From Thelephora terrestris (Eukaryota; Basidiomycota; Agaricomycetes; Thelephorales; Thelephoraceae), in contig WIUZ02000015.1 of assembly GCA_015956445.1 (NCBI GenBank), forward strand, positions 186,001 through 250,000: a stretch of 64,000 nt of DNA, read 5' to 3'. The notes below the pieces were generated by a model that did not search any database, had not been told where the DNA came from, and saw only the letters and a program-made list of their open reading frames with translations. A program made the position numbers and the translations under genes. Positions 23,706 to 36,523 of this stretch are shown here, piece after piece. Within the stretch, counting starts at the first letter, position 1. The number at the start of each line of letters is the position of its first letter.

Positions 23706-26700
23706 ATGACAGATGCAAAAGGGAATGGACACCGTCGGGGACCAAGTTCATTCATCCCCATCGCGATGCCTCTCCTCCAGGCTCGAACCTCCCTCTCCCT
23801 CAATCCGCCAAACCCCAACACAAACAAAAGCGGCTCTTTTTCAGACTACAATCCCGCTCCTCACCTTTCCACTCCATCGAGAAGCTTCTCCGTCGGACAT
23901 TATCCATCACCACAAACAAGTCCGAACTCAAAAACAACCTTTGCTTCCTCGAACTCGAATCCTACCCAACTACAACCACAGCAACAATCTACCCCGGTGT
24001 CGGCAGGGAAAACGACTTTCAAGTCCTTTCGGAGTTTGTTGCCTTTTGGGCCAGGAAAATCCCCCGCATCCCCGAACACCGGCTCTGCCTCCATATTGAC
24101 TCCGAAGCGGTCGTTTTCGCTAGGTCAGCGACCGGGCAAGGAGAAAGAGAAGGGAGGCGACAAGAAGTCAAGGAGCCCTGTTCCCAACGTTGCGGACCTC
24201 CCAGACTCTCAGAAACCGCCCGTGCTTGTCATACAGCACGTACCTCCGCTTTCGGAATTCGGAGTGAAGGCGTCACAACACACGCCTGGACTCTCATCAC
24301 TTCCTCCTCAGCTCCCCCCTCTCCGACTTCAATCTGAACCCCAACAATTCGCTCCTCTTATATCTGTCACCCTCCCTTACCCCACTTCCGCCTCTCCTTT
24401 GTCCTCCGCTTCATCATCTACTTTGCAAATTGTAAATGGTATGTCTTCCGCGTCTATCATCTCAATTTCCATTCAGTACAGCAATTGATCGCCACTCGTC
24501 CGGTGTCCCCCAGGTACTCCACCTTTGGCCTCAACATCTCAAATCTCTGATGCTACCGATAATCCCAGTAGAGGTGATCTCTCAACGATCATCGAATCCG
24601 AGACTTCCGCGCTATCGATATCCAAGCATATACCAACTTTAGTCGAGGAAGATCCTCTGGATGGTCAACCGGAGGAAGATTACGGCAACTCCAGTCGTCC
24701 TATTTTGGATGAATTGCACGGCAGTAGTCCAGGTGATAGCCCTACCAGAAGGCCGGTACATAAGAGGCCAGATTCACCCACTGCTTCAGCGACACTCGAG
24801 CTCTCGACCACACAGCTAGCGGAGATAGCGGCGGAGGTCAGGACTGCAATGTCAGGGGGCGCCGGATCGTGGTTGGGGAGCGTCGTAGTCGAAGAAGCCT
24901 CCGAACCGAAAATCGATCCCGGAACCGATCAAGGTGAAGATACCGAGGGGGATCCGGACCACCTTGGCGTGGGATCAAGGTTGGGAGACGTGACTTTCAA
25001 TTTTCACGCCTTGGACCCTGATTTGGCGGCGCTTCTTAGTCCGAATAAGATCTCCAGCGCCAACGCGAGTCGGTCTGGTTCAACTGAGAGGTTGCAACCT
25101 TCCTCATCCCCCGACATGAGGTTTCACAGGATACCGGATGAGGGTCTCTCCCCTTCAATATCTCCAAATCTCTTATCCGCTTCCTCTCGGTCGAAGGGTT
25201 CGCCTGTCCCACCGCCTGAACACTTACCTCTGCTCGCAGAGTCACCGAAGCCGCCACTGTCCAAACGCGTCTTCTCGTCCGCCAACCCACACTCACCCAC
25301 TCACATCCCTCGATCATCTCTCTCCTCCAATTCAACCGCAACTCTCTCGCCTTCGTCAACAAAGTCGCGTTTCCCTCGTTCCAATGCACCCGGACACCCT
25401 GAATCGAGCTCGGTCGACGCCATCACGCCCGATCGTCGACCATCCATTTCTTCGTCACGTCCGAGCACACTACGACCGTCTTCCTCTGGCACGGATCCCG
25501 ATGATCAGGGCTATGTAAACGGCAGGGGTAGCATCGACCGATGGTCGGGATCGAAGCCTGGGCTGAATGGGCAGTTCAAGACCTCCACCCTCCACAACCC
25601 ACCCTCTTCAAGGCCAACTTTACGACAGCTGTCGACCCCGAACGGACCATGGGACCCAGAAACTATCTCACCTTCCCGAGCCTCGTCTTCCATGAGCACT
25701 ATCGGTCGGAGACAGTACGCTCCACGACCGAGTTTGGATAGCGCCCGACCGACTTTTGAAAGGTTTGAAAGGCCGGACCGAACTAGTCCCCAGTCCCAAT
25801 CATTCAGTCAGGGTAGGATCAGGAACCGGAACAGGAGCATGAGCGAGAGCACCGGTTCTCCAGACCTGGCTCGACAACTCAGCGGTCACCAGAACTCCGC
25901 GAGCTTGCATCGACGGGCGATCGACTTTACCGGAGGAAGGACGGCGAGGTTGTTCCGTGAGGCTGGGTTACACCTCAAGGATCGAGATCGTGAACGGGAT
26001 AGAGACGAAGAGACACCCTCGAGGCAGGCGAGCCCGATTTACTCGCGATCGTCGATGGATCGGGAGCGGGTGGGAGATTATCATCGTCAGATGGCTCCTT
26101 CGCGAACGGGGTACTCTGAAGTTTCTGCCACGAGCTCGACGTGGGGTAGGACACGTGCCACACCGAGTGTGGTGTCTGAGAGGGTTGGAACTCCCTTCAC
26201 GTCTTCGTCCTCGACCGCGCCTACTTCCGCCACGTCCTCCTTGCCTCCGATATCTTTGTCCGTCTCCTCCGCTCTCCAACAGCAAAGAGAAGAAGATGCA
26301 GCCATGTACCAAGCCCTCAGGGAGAAGCATCAGATGGAGACTGAAGCGTTGCTTTCTGCTCTTTCTGACTCCCAGAACCTCAACAAGATACTTAGAGAGG
26401 AGAACGTAAGGGTGAGGGAGGAGAACGCGCAGTTGCGGCAGAGGTTGATGGTGTTGGAGGAAACTATCGAATCGATGCGCCGTGAACGTGAAAGGGAACG
26501 CGAACGGGAGAGGTTGAGCGACTCGAGGTCGCTGTCGAGGAACCAGTCACCGTACCTGTCATTGACCCGACCGCATATGAGCAGGTTCGCGAGCTCAGAA
26601 CATGTCGGAGCAGGAAGGTCAGCGTCCTCGCTCGAAGGAATCTACAAGCGCTCTTACGGTTCCGTCACCTCTCGCCCACACACCACCTATCTCTCACACG

Positions 26701-27560
26701 GGGACGAGCTAGCGACTGACGGCTTCCCATCGAAAGGAAAGTCGAGGGCCGGATCAAGGTTAGGAACCGGATCGATGCTAGGGTCGGAGTTGGACCTGAT
26801 CTCTCCGGAGTCATCTCCAGGTGAGGTGATTGCGCATCGGAGGATATCCCCGGACCATCGGGCGACGTTCATGGACGAACGTACCGCCCATTCCACCCTT
26901 TCGCATACCCGGAATAGCTCTGATAACAGAGATCGGGCGCAGAGCGTTGTCGGCGGGTTCGGGTTGGGGCATGGGCATCCTAGCCGGAGGTTTGAGGCTG
27001 GGATGGAGAAAGCGAAGTCGAAAGGTGTGGGTGGGCTCGGTGGTGTAGGAGGAAGGAGGGCGGTTTCAGATACCCTCAGCCAAAGATCCCTGCAGGAACC
27101 TTCTTCGCGTCCCCATTCGCGCCCCCATTCGCGCCCCGATCCTGACGATGAAGATGACGGAGACGAGACTCAGCACGGGTTCTTGCAACCTTCGAGAAAG
27201 TCGAGCGGGCACCTCCGGACGCACTCTGCTTCCTCTTCGGTCTTCGGGGTCCCGCCCAGCACTATGTCGTTGTTGATCAACTCTGACGACGAAGCGTTCC
27301 CGGACGGTGACGATACTCGACGTGATTTACGGCCACAGCCTTCTCCCTATAAAAAAGTCCAGACTTTTCCTTCCCTAGCCGGAAATCAGGGAAGGGACAC
27401 GCCGGTCGGGAACGTCTCGAGCGTTTCGCCGACGACTGCGAATTTCTCGATGAGCCAGCCTGGGTCTCCAGGGAGCCTGAGGTTGAGGTCAGATCATGAA
27501 GATCACCTTGGGGATATGGAGAGTCTGCACTTCGATCAAGAGTTTGATGACCTTCCGTGA
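23706..27560 (+). CDS. Ser/Pro-rich protein with a coiled coil
   Basis: Two exons, 23706-24438 and 24514-27560, join in phase (GTATGT donor, CCCCAG acceptor) to give about 1259 residues. The start MTDAKGNGHRRG is the first ATG in frame. Most of the protein is low-complexity Ser, Pro, Arg and Asp/Glu, typical of a disordered, heavily phosphorylated protein. A coiled coil lies at about residues 830-910 (QALREKHQMETEALLSALSD, then NLNKILREENVRVREENAQL) and ends in a RERERERE run. A His/Arg/Ser-Pro repeat (SRPHSRPHSRPD) occurs near residue 1120. No enzyme domain is visible. Orthologues probably exist across Agaricomycetes as unnamed proteins. The long open frame and single-copy character suggest a stable core gene between accessory clusters. 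Function not recognised. Confidence 0.8.
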
Positions 27561-28994
27561 AAATCGCCTTTTCCTTCTCACTCCCCTACCCCCCTGCTGT
27601 CGTTTTGTCCTTGTCGCACAATTGTCCCTGCCGTGTTCTTAAGCATTATGCGTCGCTATTTAAGCCACCCCCCTTACCTTATGTCGCTCTCTCTTTATCT
27701 ATCCACTCGCTTTGCCGTCCGCTCGCTGGTTCAGTCTCTGCCACATTTAAAGCTTAAATTAACCTCTTCACCCTCCCGTTTTCCATCACATGAGTACCTC
27801 CTCGCTCTTCTTAATCGTTCCGCTCCTTTTCGTTAAAAGCCCCCATTCGCGATACTTGTACGTTATTACTTCACCGGAGCGTCCGTTGGACTTTCCCCCT
27901 GCCTCCTCCACTACCACTTACACCCTCCCTCTCCCCCTCCACTTCGTGCTCCTTCGTACCGTTCGTGTTTGTTTCTTGTTGGATTCTCTTGGCGGATTCT
28001 TTGGAAGGCTAGGTGTTCGTTCTCGTTGGTTACCGCGCCCTCGCTACTTTCTTTTATCGCATTATACCTGTGCTTATATATCCTGGATTTTCTTCCGACC
28101 CCCATGGAATTTATCACGCTTCCGATGAGTGACCTCCCTTTCCATTTCTGTGGCGTGCTTCCGTACGTCGCCTCGGTGTCAACTTCACATAAGATTCAAC
28201 CGGTATTGGTGAAGAATAAATCGTTGCGGGCATTCTCTGAGAGTCTTATGTCTTTTCGAAACGAGCGTGATTCGGCACGCACACCACCTCCTCACACTTC
28301 GGGGTCCGTCGCCCTCGTTTTCTTTCCCTCCCACCACTCTACGCAAAGATTCAGGTCCTCTGAATCTTTACACTCCGCTGGTTGACCAGCATCGGTCACG
28401 GGCACAGGTCTCCGATCCAGCTTTGTGGGTCCCACCCGCCCACACAGCTGCCTCTGATCCCGTATTCCACATCCCGAGGCCTGAAAGCCCTGTGGGCTTT
28501 CGCCCGACACTTCCACTCCTTGCTATATTCCCTACTGTGACCGGTGATACTACAAATATAATTCATATTTTTCACACGTCAACGACAGAACGTTAGTGCG
28601 CGCAAAGATTGCTGATGAGAGAAGCAGGGATATACCGACGGCAACCTGGCCCCATGGGGCGGTAATCTCAGAGCCAACTGTGATAAAACATGGGGTATAC
28701 ATAGTGTTCGCTGTGATTATGGTTTCTAAATAACGAACTGCGGAATACGCCGGGGCGTCGAGTCCCACATGTAAAAGAAACACCCTGTGCCTGTTTTCTT
28801 GAAGATTAGCCCTCGCCCGGCCAGTGAATTTTTGGGGTTCATCTATCGTAGCACCATCTCGAATACTGTTCGGAGGCGATCAAGGATACCAGAGGCCCGC
28901 CACTTCTTCCTCATAGCATCATCCCCCCAGAAGCATCGCCCAGTTCCCGTGCACCGTTGTCAGCTGTTTGAATACCAGTCGGGGTGAGGTGGGA
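27561..28994. other. 3' region of the Ser/Pro-rich gene and intergenic DNA
   Basis: 27,561-28,100 is strongly C/T-rich and is probably untranslated 3' sequence. A perfect hairpin with 8-bp stems (GAAAGCCC/GGGCTTTC) lies at 28,483-28,501. No gene was recognised. The right part, up to 28,994, aligns with a further C-terminal exon of genes E and F but lies beyond the gene D stop. Confidence 0.45.
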
Positions 28995-31900
28995 TTACGA
29001 TGGAACTTCTGGATATTCGTGATTACTTTGTCGCCTGATCGCAGCCTCCTGGGGGAGGCTGATACAAGGAGATGCCTAACGAGCTACCGAGTTAAATCCA
29101 GAGGCCGCCGAAGAGACCCACTCAACCCACCTCATCAAGGATCTGTCCAGATTCCTCCAACGAAATTGAATTGTTTGCATTCATTCCGAGGGGCTGGGAA
29201 TCTGGAGCGTGAGATGGCACTAAGGAATGGTGAGCGGAAGCACAGGTAGTAGCATGTTCAATTTACCCTCTGGCAGTGAGAAATATCGCTCACTCTGATC
29301 TGTTCTCTCCTTGTCTTGTCACCCCAATCTGATATGGGTGGACTGGCTATCGCCTCAGGGGGGTGCGCCAAAGACCGTGAAACCTCCAAACGATGGAGAA
29401 CATCTTTGACGTCCGGGCGATCGCTGGGATTTGACTCCCAGCATTGCTGTAATGTAATCCAAATATCAACGGTAAACAACACTCCCTCTGTTCCTTGCGG
29501 CCGAGGAGGACGTTCACCCTCGATCACCTTCCTCACAACCACCACGTTCTCATACTGGGAAAACGGCACCTTGTTCGTCAGGACCTCGTAAACCACCATC
29601 CCAAGCGCATAAGAATCCGAAGGTCTTGTTGGACGACCATCCTCAAAACCAAACCCCTCTGGGTTCAAGAGCTCTGGAGCCATCCACCGGACCGTTCCAT
29701 CCCCCAGAAATAATTCCGAGGAGATAACGCTCGTGGTGTCTGAGGTGATCCTGATCAACCCAAAGTCCGCTAAGCACGCGCGACCGTTTTTGTCAACGAG
29801 GATATTGGCCTTGATAGAATAGAAGTGACCCATCAGTGTGAATTCGATCCAAGCCTCGATAAGCATACTCCTTTCAGATCTCCGTGGACAATCCCATGAT
29901 GGTGAAGGTGGACCAAGCCCCTCGCAACGTCTGCTGACTATCAGAGTTGTGATAGCGGCCGATAATACTCGAAGCTTGAAGAGAGAACTTACGAGTTCAA
30001 GGAGATTTGAAGCTGGATTTGCCGTTATGAACTCCCTGATGGTACCATTTAACATCCATTCGGATACCATGGCGAATTGTCCATCGGTCATCACTGCCCC
30101 GAGGAGCGGCACCACGTTCGGATGTCGGAGAGCCTTCCAAGGTATGACTTCTTTGCAGAATCTCTACAAATGGCATGCTCAGTTCGACGGTATCTACGGA
30201 GATACAAACTCAGCGACGGCAACTCACATCAGTAATCTCCATGAAATCGGAGGTTGCATGGACACGTAAAACCTTGACGGCGACCTCTCGTCCGCTGTGA
30301 TAACACTTGAAAACCTCTGCGCATCCACCATAGGCCACTGGATTATCCATCGGGTCCACGGGTAGCTCGACGTGGAGCGATCCGGGGAGCAGGGCGTGGC
30401 CAGCACACACCTTGTACGACGACCTCATACACTTCTTGCGGATTCGTGAGGGCAGGCTACAGCTGTCAAGCGCCTGACCAAAGAGATTTTCGGAAGGATT
30501 TTGTTCCTCGGAGATGAGGTAGCGTCACAAACCTGGTCTATCACGTCAACGAACCTCTGAGCACCGTCTCCCGTGCAGAGTTCGACGATGTCAGTGGCCT
30601 TCAGATCTGATAGGGCCATCTCGATAAGGAAGGGAAGTTCGTCCTGCGGTACGGTACCGCAGACCAAGCGCCACAAGTGACCCTCGGAATTTGGGGCGAG
30701 CGGTGGCCCAGAATCATCGCTGTGATCTACTGACTGCGGAGATGTGGGTCCGCCGGGCAGGGGAGCCTGCGACAGCTGGGGAGAAATTGTTTGAGGAGCG
30801 GAAGACCTTTCGCCCCCCAGGTCCACTCCAGTGCGTGAGTCCGGGTCCGGATTCGTTATTACTGGTCTGGCCATCGTTTGAGCAGGTGCCCAAGACATTG
30901 AAGCCTCCTCTAAACGATGGAGTACATCTTCCGCGCTTGGGCGGTCACTGGGCGTGGGCTTCCAACAACACTCCAAGGTATTCCAGATGTCATCCGTAAA
31001 CCAGCATTCTCCCTCTCCTTGTGGCCGTTCAGGGCGTTCGCCATTAAGAACTTTCCAGATCGCGGCGATACCTTTATAGTGCTTGTAGCGGTGAAACGGT
31101 ACCTTCCCGCTAAGGATTTCGTAAATCACCATTCCCAGTGCGTAGCAGTCCGAAGACTTCATCAGGCAATATCCCGCAAGGCCAAATTTCTCTAGGTAGA
31201 AGAGCTCTGGGCCCATCCATCGGATCGTCCCACCCCCCTGAAAGGAGTTCCATGGAGTAGTGTCTGTGGCATCCGGCTCGATGGTAAGTAGTCCAAAGTC
31301 CGCTAGGCAAGCGCGACCATTTTGATCAACAAGGACATTGACCTGTATAGTATAGGAATCATCACGTGTGCAATGTATGCCCTCCAAGACGTACTCCTTT
31401 CAGGTCCCTATGGATCATTCCCTGGGAATGGATGTGAACCAAACCCTTCGTAGCATCTGCCAGCTGACAAAGCGGTAATGGTGGTAAACGAAAGCTGAGG
31501 ATCTCATGAGGTTGAATGGAGAACTTACAAGCTTATACCGATTTGCATTTGGGTGTGTCTCGATAAACTCTTTGATGTTACCGCCCGCCATCCATTCGGA
31601 CACCATGGCGATTTGATCCCCGGCAATGGCCACTCCGAGGAGCGGCAAGATGTTCGGATGTTGGATAGCTTTCCAAGTTATCACTTCCCTCCAAAATCGC
31701 TACCAATAAAACAGTGGATTCATCAAAAACACAAGGATACGGGTCCACCAATGATGGGTCACCTTCGAAATTTCCCGTGAGCCGAGACCACGTGGCCGCA
31801 AAACCTTTACTGCAACCTCCCGACCACGGTATTCACACTTCGAAACCATCCCAAACCCACCTCGGCACTGTATATTGTCCATTGTATTTCCAGACAGCTC

Positions 31901-33220
31901 CAGGCGCATTGATGTGGGATAGAGCGTTTGTTCAGCACACATCTCATACAGCGATTTCACCCATTCGTTGCGAGTTCCGAGTGCAGGATCAAATTCGTCT
32001 AGCGCCTAAGCGAGGTTAGAAACGAACCCTTTCCTCAGCGGAGGGACAAATTCGCACACACCTGGTTTAACACATCAACGAGCGTCTGAAGTTCAGTTCC
32101 TTGGAGGTGATTTGAGATATCGGCTGCTTTTATGTGTGATACCACTGTTTCAACAAGGGAAGGGAGTTCTTCCTGGGGTGCAGCACCGCTGACCAAGCGT
32201 TGCAATGCTTGTTGGCCGGAATCGAGAATCGGTGTTGGGTTGTGGACGTGATTTGTATTCGAGGGCGGCACTGGCGAAGATGTGCCAAAATCTATGGCCC
32301 GGGGTAGAGGTGACGCGGCCTGTGCTCCATGATTGAGGTTTCCATCGGGAAGCACGCTCGGTGTGGGGGCTTGGAGACTAGGTTCGAATCGTCTGTCACA
32401 TACACGTCAGCTCAGCGATCCCAGTTATCCACCAATCAACGATACTAACGCAGCCTACATCGAGTGGATAGTCAGCTGGAGTAGCGGTGGGCTGGTTGAC
32501 GATAAGGACACACCATTTTGAGAGTAGGTGACAATGGGAGGTCCGCATCAACGAACCCGGCCATACGTAGTTCAATTTCGCCGACATCGAGGGTGTCGCA
32601 CCGCTTCCAGTCCCCCTGAGGCAGTTTAGAAATCGCAGACACGGCTGATATGAGTGGAAACGACCAACGTCGAAGGTTCTCAGTACTTCACGCAACAACT
32701 CATCCTGCAACGCGATTGCGCGTTCCTTGGTAAACGCCAAGCGGTGTTCCTGTAAATCACGGCCACCGTTTTTCCGTTCTCTCGCCGTGGAATCGATGTG
32801 TCGTACGGTCCTAATCTCACCCGTTACCGCTGTCGATCAGAGTTCGGATAGACTTGGCAACACACCTCGCCAGATCTTCGACTTGCACATTTCTAATGGC
32901 CTCCGAAATCCTCTCCTTGGGCGCTGGCCCAAACATGTGGCACGTTCTGACGCATAGTTCCGCCAGTTCCACAAATGCATCTTCCTCAATTATCCCGTCC
33001 TATTGGTGTGACAGATATCGATGAGGCTGCAAGTATGGGAGCCAGAGCAGTGGCTCACCTTGGCGAGGGTAAGAATTACGATAGCAGACTCGAACAGCGA
33101 CTCTAAACGCGTGGCTTCAACCTTGTCGTTGGAGGCGGCAAGGGGTTCTATGTCGGCGTTCAGTTTTGCGATTGTGGTCGAGTCGTACTCGACGTTCGGA
33201 TCTGTCTCAATGATCGTCAT
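28995..33220 (-). CDS. Tandem-kinase gene D: MLKL-like N-terminus, module, RD kinase, module, non-RD kinase
   Basis: Starts MTIIETDPNVEYDSTTIAKL at 33220. Helical N-terminal exons lie at 33,220-33,059 and about 33,000-32,640. The first module (LQRLVSGAAPQEELPSLVET) and kinase 1 follow: GGFGMV loop, VAVKVL lysine, REVITWK helix C, MIHRDLKG near 31,400, ADFGLLTI, GPEL. The exon at 31,345-30,540 runs through the C-lobe straight into a second module (LVCGTVPQDELPFLIEMALS). Kinase 2 has GGCAEV in place of the glycine loop, VAVKVL, VHGDLKG near 29,870, ADFGLIRI and APEL. The apparent stop at 29,258 follows a splice donor; conserved tail exons extend the frame to a stop at 28995, shorter than E and F. 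Kinase 1 looks competent; kinase 2 is non-RD. Architecture recalls tandem-kinase immune proteins, by analogy only. Confidence 0.75.
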
Positions 33221-33539
33221 GGAGTATAGCGAGAGAGTAGGAAGAGGGGGAAAGGAGGTAACGTGGATTAGTTGGGCACGGGGCTCACGCGTGGGGCGGT
33301 GGGCGGTGGAACACTGATGCAGTGAGTTGGCGCCGAATCCGGGTACTGAGACTTTTATCGATTATCGATCACATCGATTGCCCCAGTGTTACTCCTGGTC
33401 CTGGGAGGTCATCGATATCGTAACCAACGGAGTGTGTGCGCGAGCGAATGGAGAGTTATATGTCAAATAGACAACGAGGACGCTATTCGATCTATATTTT
33501 CGGGGTTATTATTCCGTTTGCTTTTTGTTCCTTATACCC
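33221..33539. other. Intergenic upstream of gene D
   Basis: Nothing recognised beyond the expected promoter of gene D. Confidence 0.3.
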
Positions 33540-34050
33540 GTACCGATTTCGTTCCCTTCCGCCACTTCTGGTCCACGCACCACGTATCACCTACATGAGG
33601 ACGGCTTAGTGCCCGATGTCTCCTCACCGAAAGGGAAGTCGAAAGCCAGATCTGGCTTAGGGCCGGGTCGACGCTAGGGTCCGAATTGAAATAGGTTCCT
33701 CCACAGTCACCCCCGGGCGGTTGTACATCCTAGGATGTCCCCAGGTCACCGTGAGACGTTTACGAACGGTTACACGACCAATTCCTCCTTCCCGCATACC
33801 CGAAATGACTTTGCTCGTAGGGATCGGGCGCATAGCATTGCCTTTGTCATCGTCTCGGCATAAGACCGGATCCCGAAAGGATCCGCCTCAAACGGGACGC
33901 AACGAGCCTAGCCATTGCCGCATAGGCGAAGCCATTACGAGATGGCGCGACGTCGACCGTGCCCACCATTCCGCATGAGCCAGCCTCAGGGAGCTTTTTG
34001 ATTGGTGAGCGATCATGGGGATCGCTACCGCCCGGCTCGGTGAAGTCGTA
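33540..34050 (+). pseudogene. Decayed partial copy of the Ser/Pro-rich gene
   Basis: 33,545-33,850 aligns by eye with 26,660-26,950 of the Ser/Pro-rich gene: shared blocks include GGAAAGTCGA/GGGAAGTCGA, CGACGCTAGGGTCCGA/CGATGCTAGGGTCGGA, TTCCCGCATACCCG and GGATCGGGCGCA. After a gap the match resumes near 33,975-34,030 (ATGAGCCAGCCT, AGATCATG) with 27,450-27,510. Frameshifts and stops are frequent, so it is not translated. It covers only the C-terminal third of the parent. Confidence 0.7.
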
Positions 34051-36211
34051 TTTTTTTGTTGGAATGACATCCAGGGGCAAGCCATAAGGCCATCGAGGGA
34101 TTAGTAGGAGTCAAAGAGCAAGGCGTGAGAAACGTGGAGCTGGAGGCTTTTCCCTCAAACCACGATAGCCGCCCCACCAAGCTGCGTGCGCTAAGGCGTC
34201 CCGGAAAGCTCAACTGCTCCAAGTTGTTGTGTTCCAACTCATTTTACCGCGGGCTGTCGACGATTACATTCCGATCCAGCTGTTTCATAGGACTTCCAAG
34301 CTTGACGGGAAACAGGGCGTATTTAGCAGGTAAGCTACCTCCACCTTTCTCAGACTATCATCCTACGCTGCACTCTACTCTAGCGAATCACAGCAGCCTT
34401 GCGACTTTCCCGAAGACGATCGCCACCCCCAGCAGCTTCTAAACCTCTGCTCACCGCTCCATATCGCTTTCAGGACGACGATGACTAACCTTGCTCAGCG
34501 TACCGGTTCTACGGCACCTATTGTTTTCTCTGGGGAGACTCGCATTCTAATTTCTAGAACCTTCTCATATCACAAGGTCGACACCCGGATCCTCTGACGC
34601 CAGCTCTTCTCGACCGTGCTCAGAAACCTTCTGCTGGTATATTCGCCTTCCTTCAACTTCCATCGCTTCCCTTCCACCGTCTCATGCTATGACATGCTAA
34701 GTTAAGTGAAGTCTAAAGTGTGCCCATTACAGGGATGAGCCCTCCTTAAGTCCGGTGACATCACGTTGAGCGTTACTGCGAGCGGTTTTTTTAATCACCC
34801 TTCATCCTCTCCTCCTTCATCACCACCGTCGATGCTAACTGGTCGACCGCACTAAGGCAGCTGCCTTCGGAGGTGTCAAGTGGGGTCAGGATGACTCACC
34901 GTTCCGCCCCCGCAACATAGAGCATCGTAAGCTCGTGACATGTTCTTTGTGCAAGATGTTGGTCTTTCGCCTCACGGTTGGCCCAGAGGAGGGGGTCGGA
35001 GACCACCGGCTGTTCCGTCGTTAGATCCCGTATCGGTCAACAATCAACCACCCGATTCTCTCTCACCCATTTTTCCGAAGGTTTTCCTCCGACAAAAACG
35101 TCAGGAGACCCCACGATTTGTGACCGTGTGGTGCGTAGGCCGCTTATTCCTCGGCCGTGGCACCACCAGGTACCCAGAATAGAAGGTACAGGGAAGGTCA
35201 CGTTTGACTGAGAGCCTAAGGATAAACCAAATGGGTAAGCAACCAGTTCCCCGCAAAGGCGGAGAGCATATGCGCACGACCTTTTTTTTTGCCTTTGTTC
35301 GAGTGGTTCGTGAGAGATCACGGAATGGAATTTGCAGCTGGCTAGAGAACGACCCACAGCTAACGTTTCGGGCTTCATGGTCGGAAGTCCGCACCGCGTA
35401 ACCTCAGAAAATTTGAATGGAGACGGACAATTTGAACGGGGCTCGAATGCAGGACCACGACAATACAAGGGGACCCTTCATCGCAGCGCTACCTCTGTAT
35501 GATGCATACTATACCCTCAGGTTGTAACTCGGAGCGCTGTAGGGGCCGGGTGAAGCTATCGCACTCTGGGAGGTCATCGTGATCATAGGGTTAACGGACC
35601 CAGCAAGTCGGAGAGCACGACGTCGAAAGGACAACGAAGAGGAGATTCGATAAATCTTTGAGGATGGGTTTCTCCGATTCGTGACGCGTCTGCTTTGCTT
35701 TTGTTCTCCATTTATCGCTTGATTATCCGTTTGGTCACTAGCTGGGCGCTCGCAACTTCCCAGGCGACGTTCGGTTCGCCAGAACTGTAGTGGCTGGTGA
35801 AACTCGGATGAAGCTCAGTTTCAGTCAAGGTTGATGGAAATTGTCTACCCAGAATGGAATCTCACAGACCGGATACACCTTCTACCTTGTGATCATTCCG
35901 TGCGACGGGGCTGAAGCGCCATAGGAAGTATGTGGGTCACTCGGCTCGATCTTTTGTGGTACGATTCCGGGAAATAAATCTAGAAAGCGATGATTATATT
36001 GTTAAACCTGCCTCGCATACAAACGAGGGTTTGTGACTGTACGAGTACACATCCCGTTTCGAAGACGGGAGCGAAAGAAAAAGAAAGTAAAGTGAGTACA
36101 AGTGAAAAAGGAGTGAAGACCGAGAACGGTTCCGATTCTAGCATACAAGGTTTAAGGAAGAAATTAAGGAATGTGAGATCCAGCAGCTATCGTGTGTGTG
36201 TCTAAGGCGCA
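34051..36211. other. Intergenic, possible further gene debris
   Basis: No intact gene. Around 34,345-34,380 there is weak similarity to the 5' part of the Ser/Pro-rich gene (TCAGACTA...CCTCACCTTTCCACTC at 23,840), too weak to call. Pyrimidine-rich fragments elsewhere look like decayed coding DNA of unknown origin. Confidence 0.35.
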
Positions 36212-36239
36212 CTATAAGGAACAGGAATAGAGAAACGAG

Positions 36240-36335
36240 TGTGGGGGGTGGGATGGGGAGGGGAAGGGAAAGGGGTCAGAGTGGGGAGGGAGGGGGGGAA
36301 GCGAAGGAAGGGAGGCGAAACGAAGGGAGGCGAAC
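36240..36335. repeat. Purine-rich, G-run tract
   Basis: Repeated GGGG/GGGA runs (for example GGGAGGGAGGGGGGG) followed by GGAGGCGAA repeats. On the minus strand it is a polypyrimidine tract about 200 bases past the stop of the next gene, so it would lie in its 3' region. It could fold as a G-quadruplex on the plus strand. Confidence 0.5.
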
Positions 36336-36523
36336 GAGAATCCAAGGGAAAAGAAAGCTGAGCTGAAGGACGCGCCGGGGTCCTGAAACTCGCGCGGCGA
36401 AATAAATATTCGGCAATAAGTTTTAAAATGTATCTCGCGACCCCGAGCGTCAGCCTCTATGGGGCATGACACGCTGCAAAACTGCGCAACTCGCGGGACC
36501 GTTATAATCGAAAGGAAGGTTGA

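Noticed and set aside
25036-26409. Several 100-150 codon frames on both strands inside the Ser/Pro-rich gene
   Set aside because: They overlap the long open exon, follow its codon bias in other frames and have no relatives or splice support.
29258-33220. Reading gene D as two separate kinase genes in tandem
   Set aside because: The exon at about 31,345-30,540 runs without a stop from kinase 1 into the second module, there is no room for a promoter, and E and F have the same continuous layout.
34340-34440. Continuation of the decayed Ser/Pro-rich copy towards its 5' part
   Set aside because: Only short pyrimidine-rich matches of the kind expected by chance in C/T-rich DNA.
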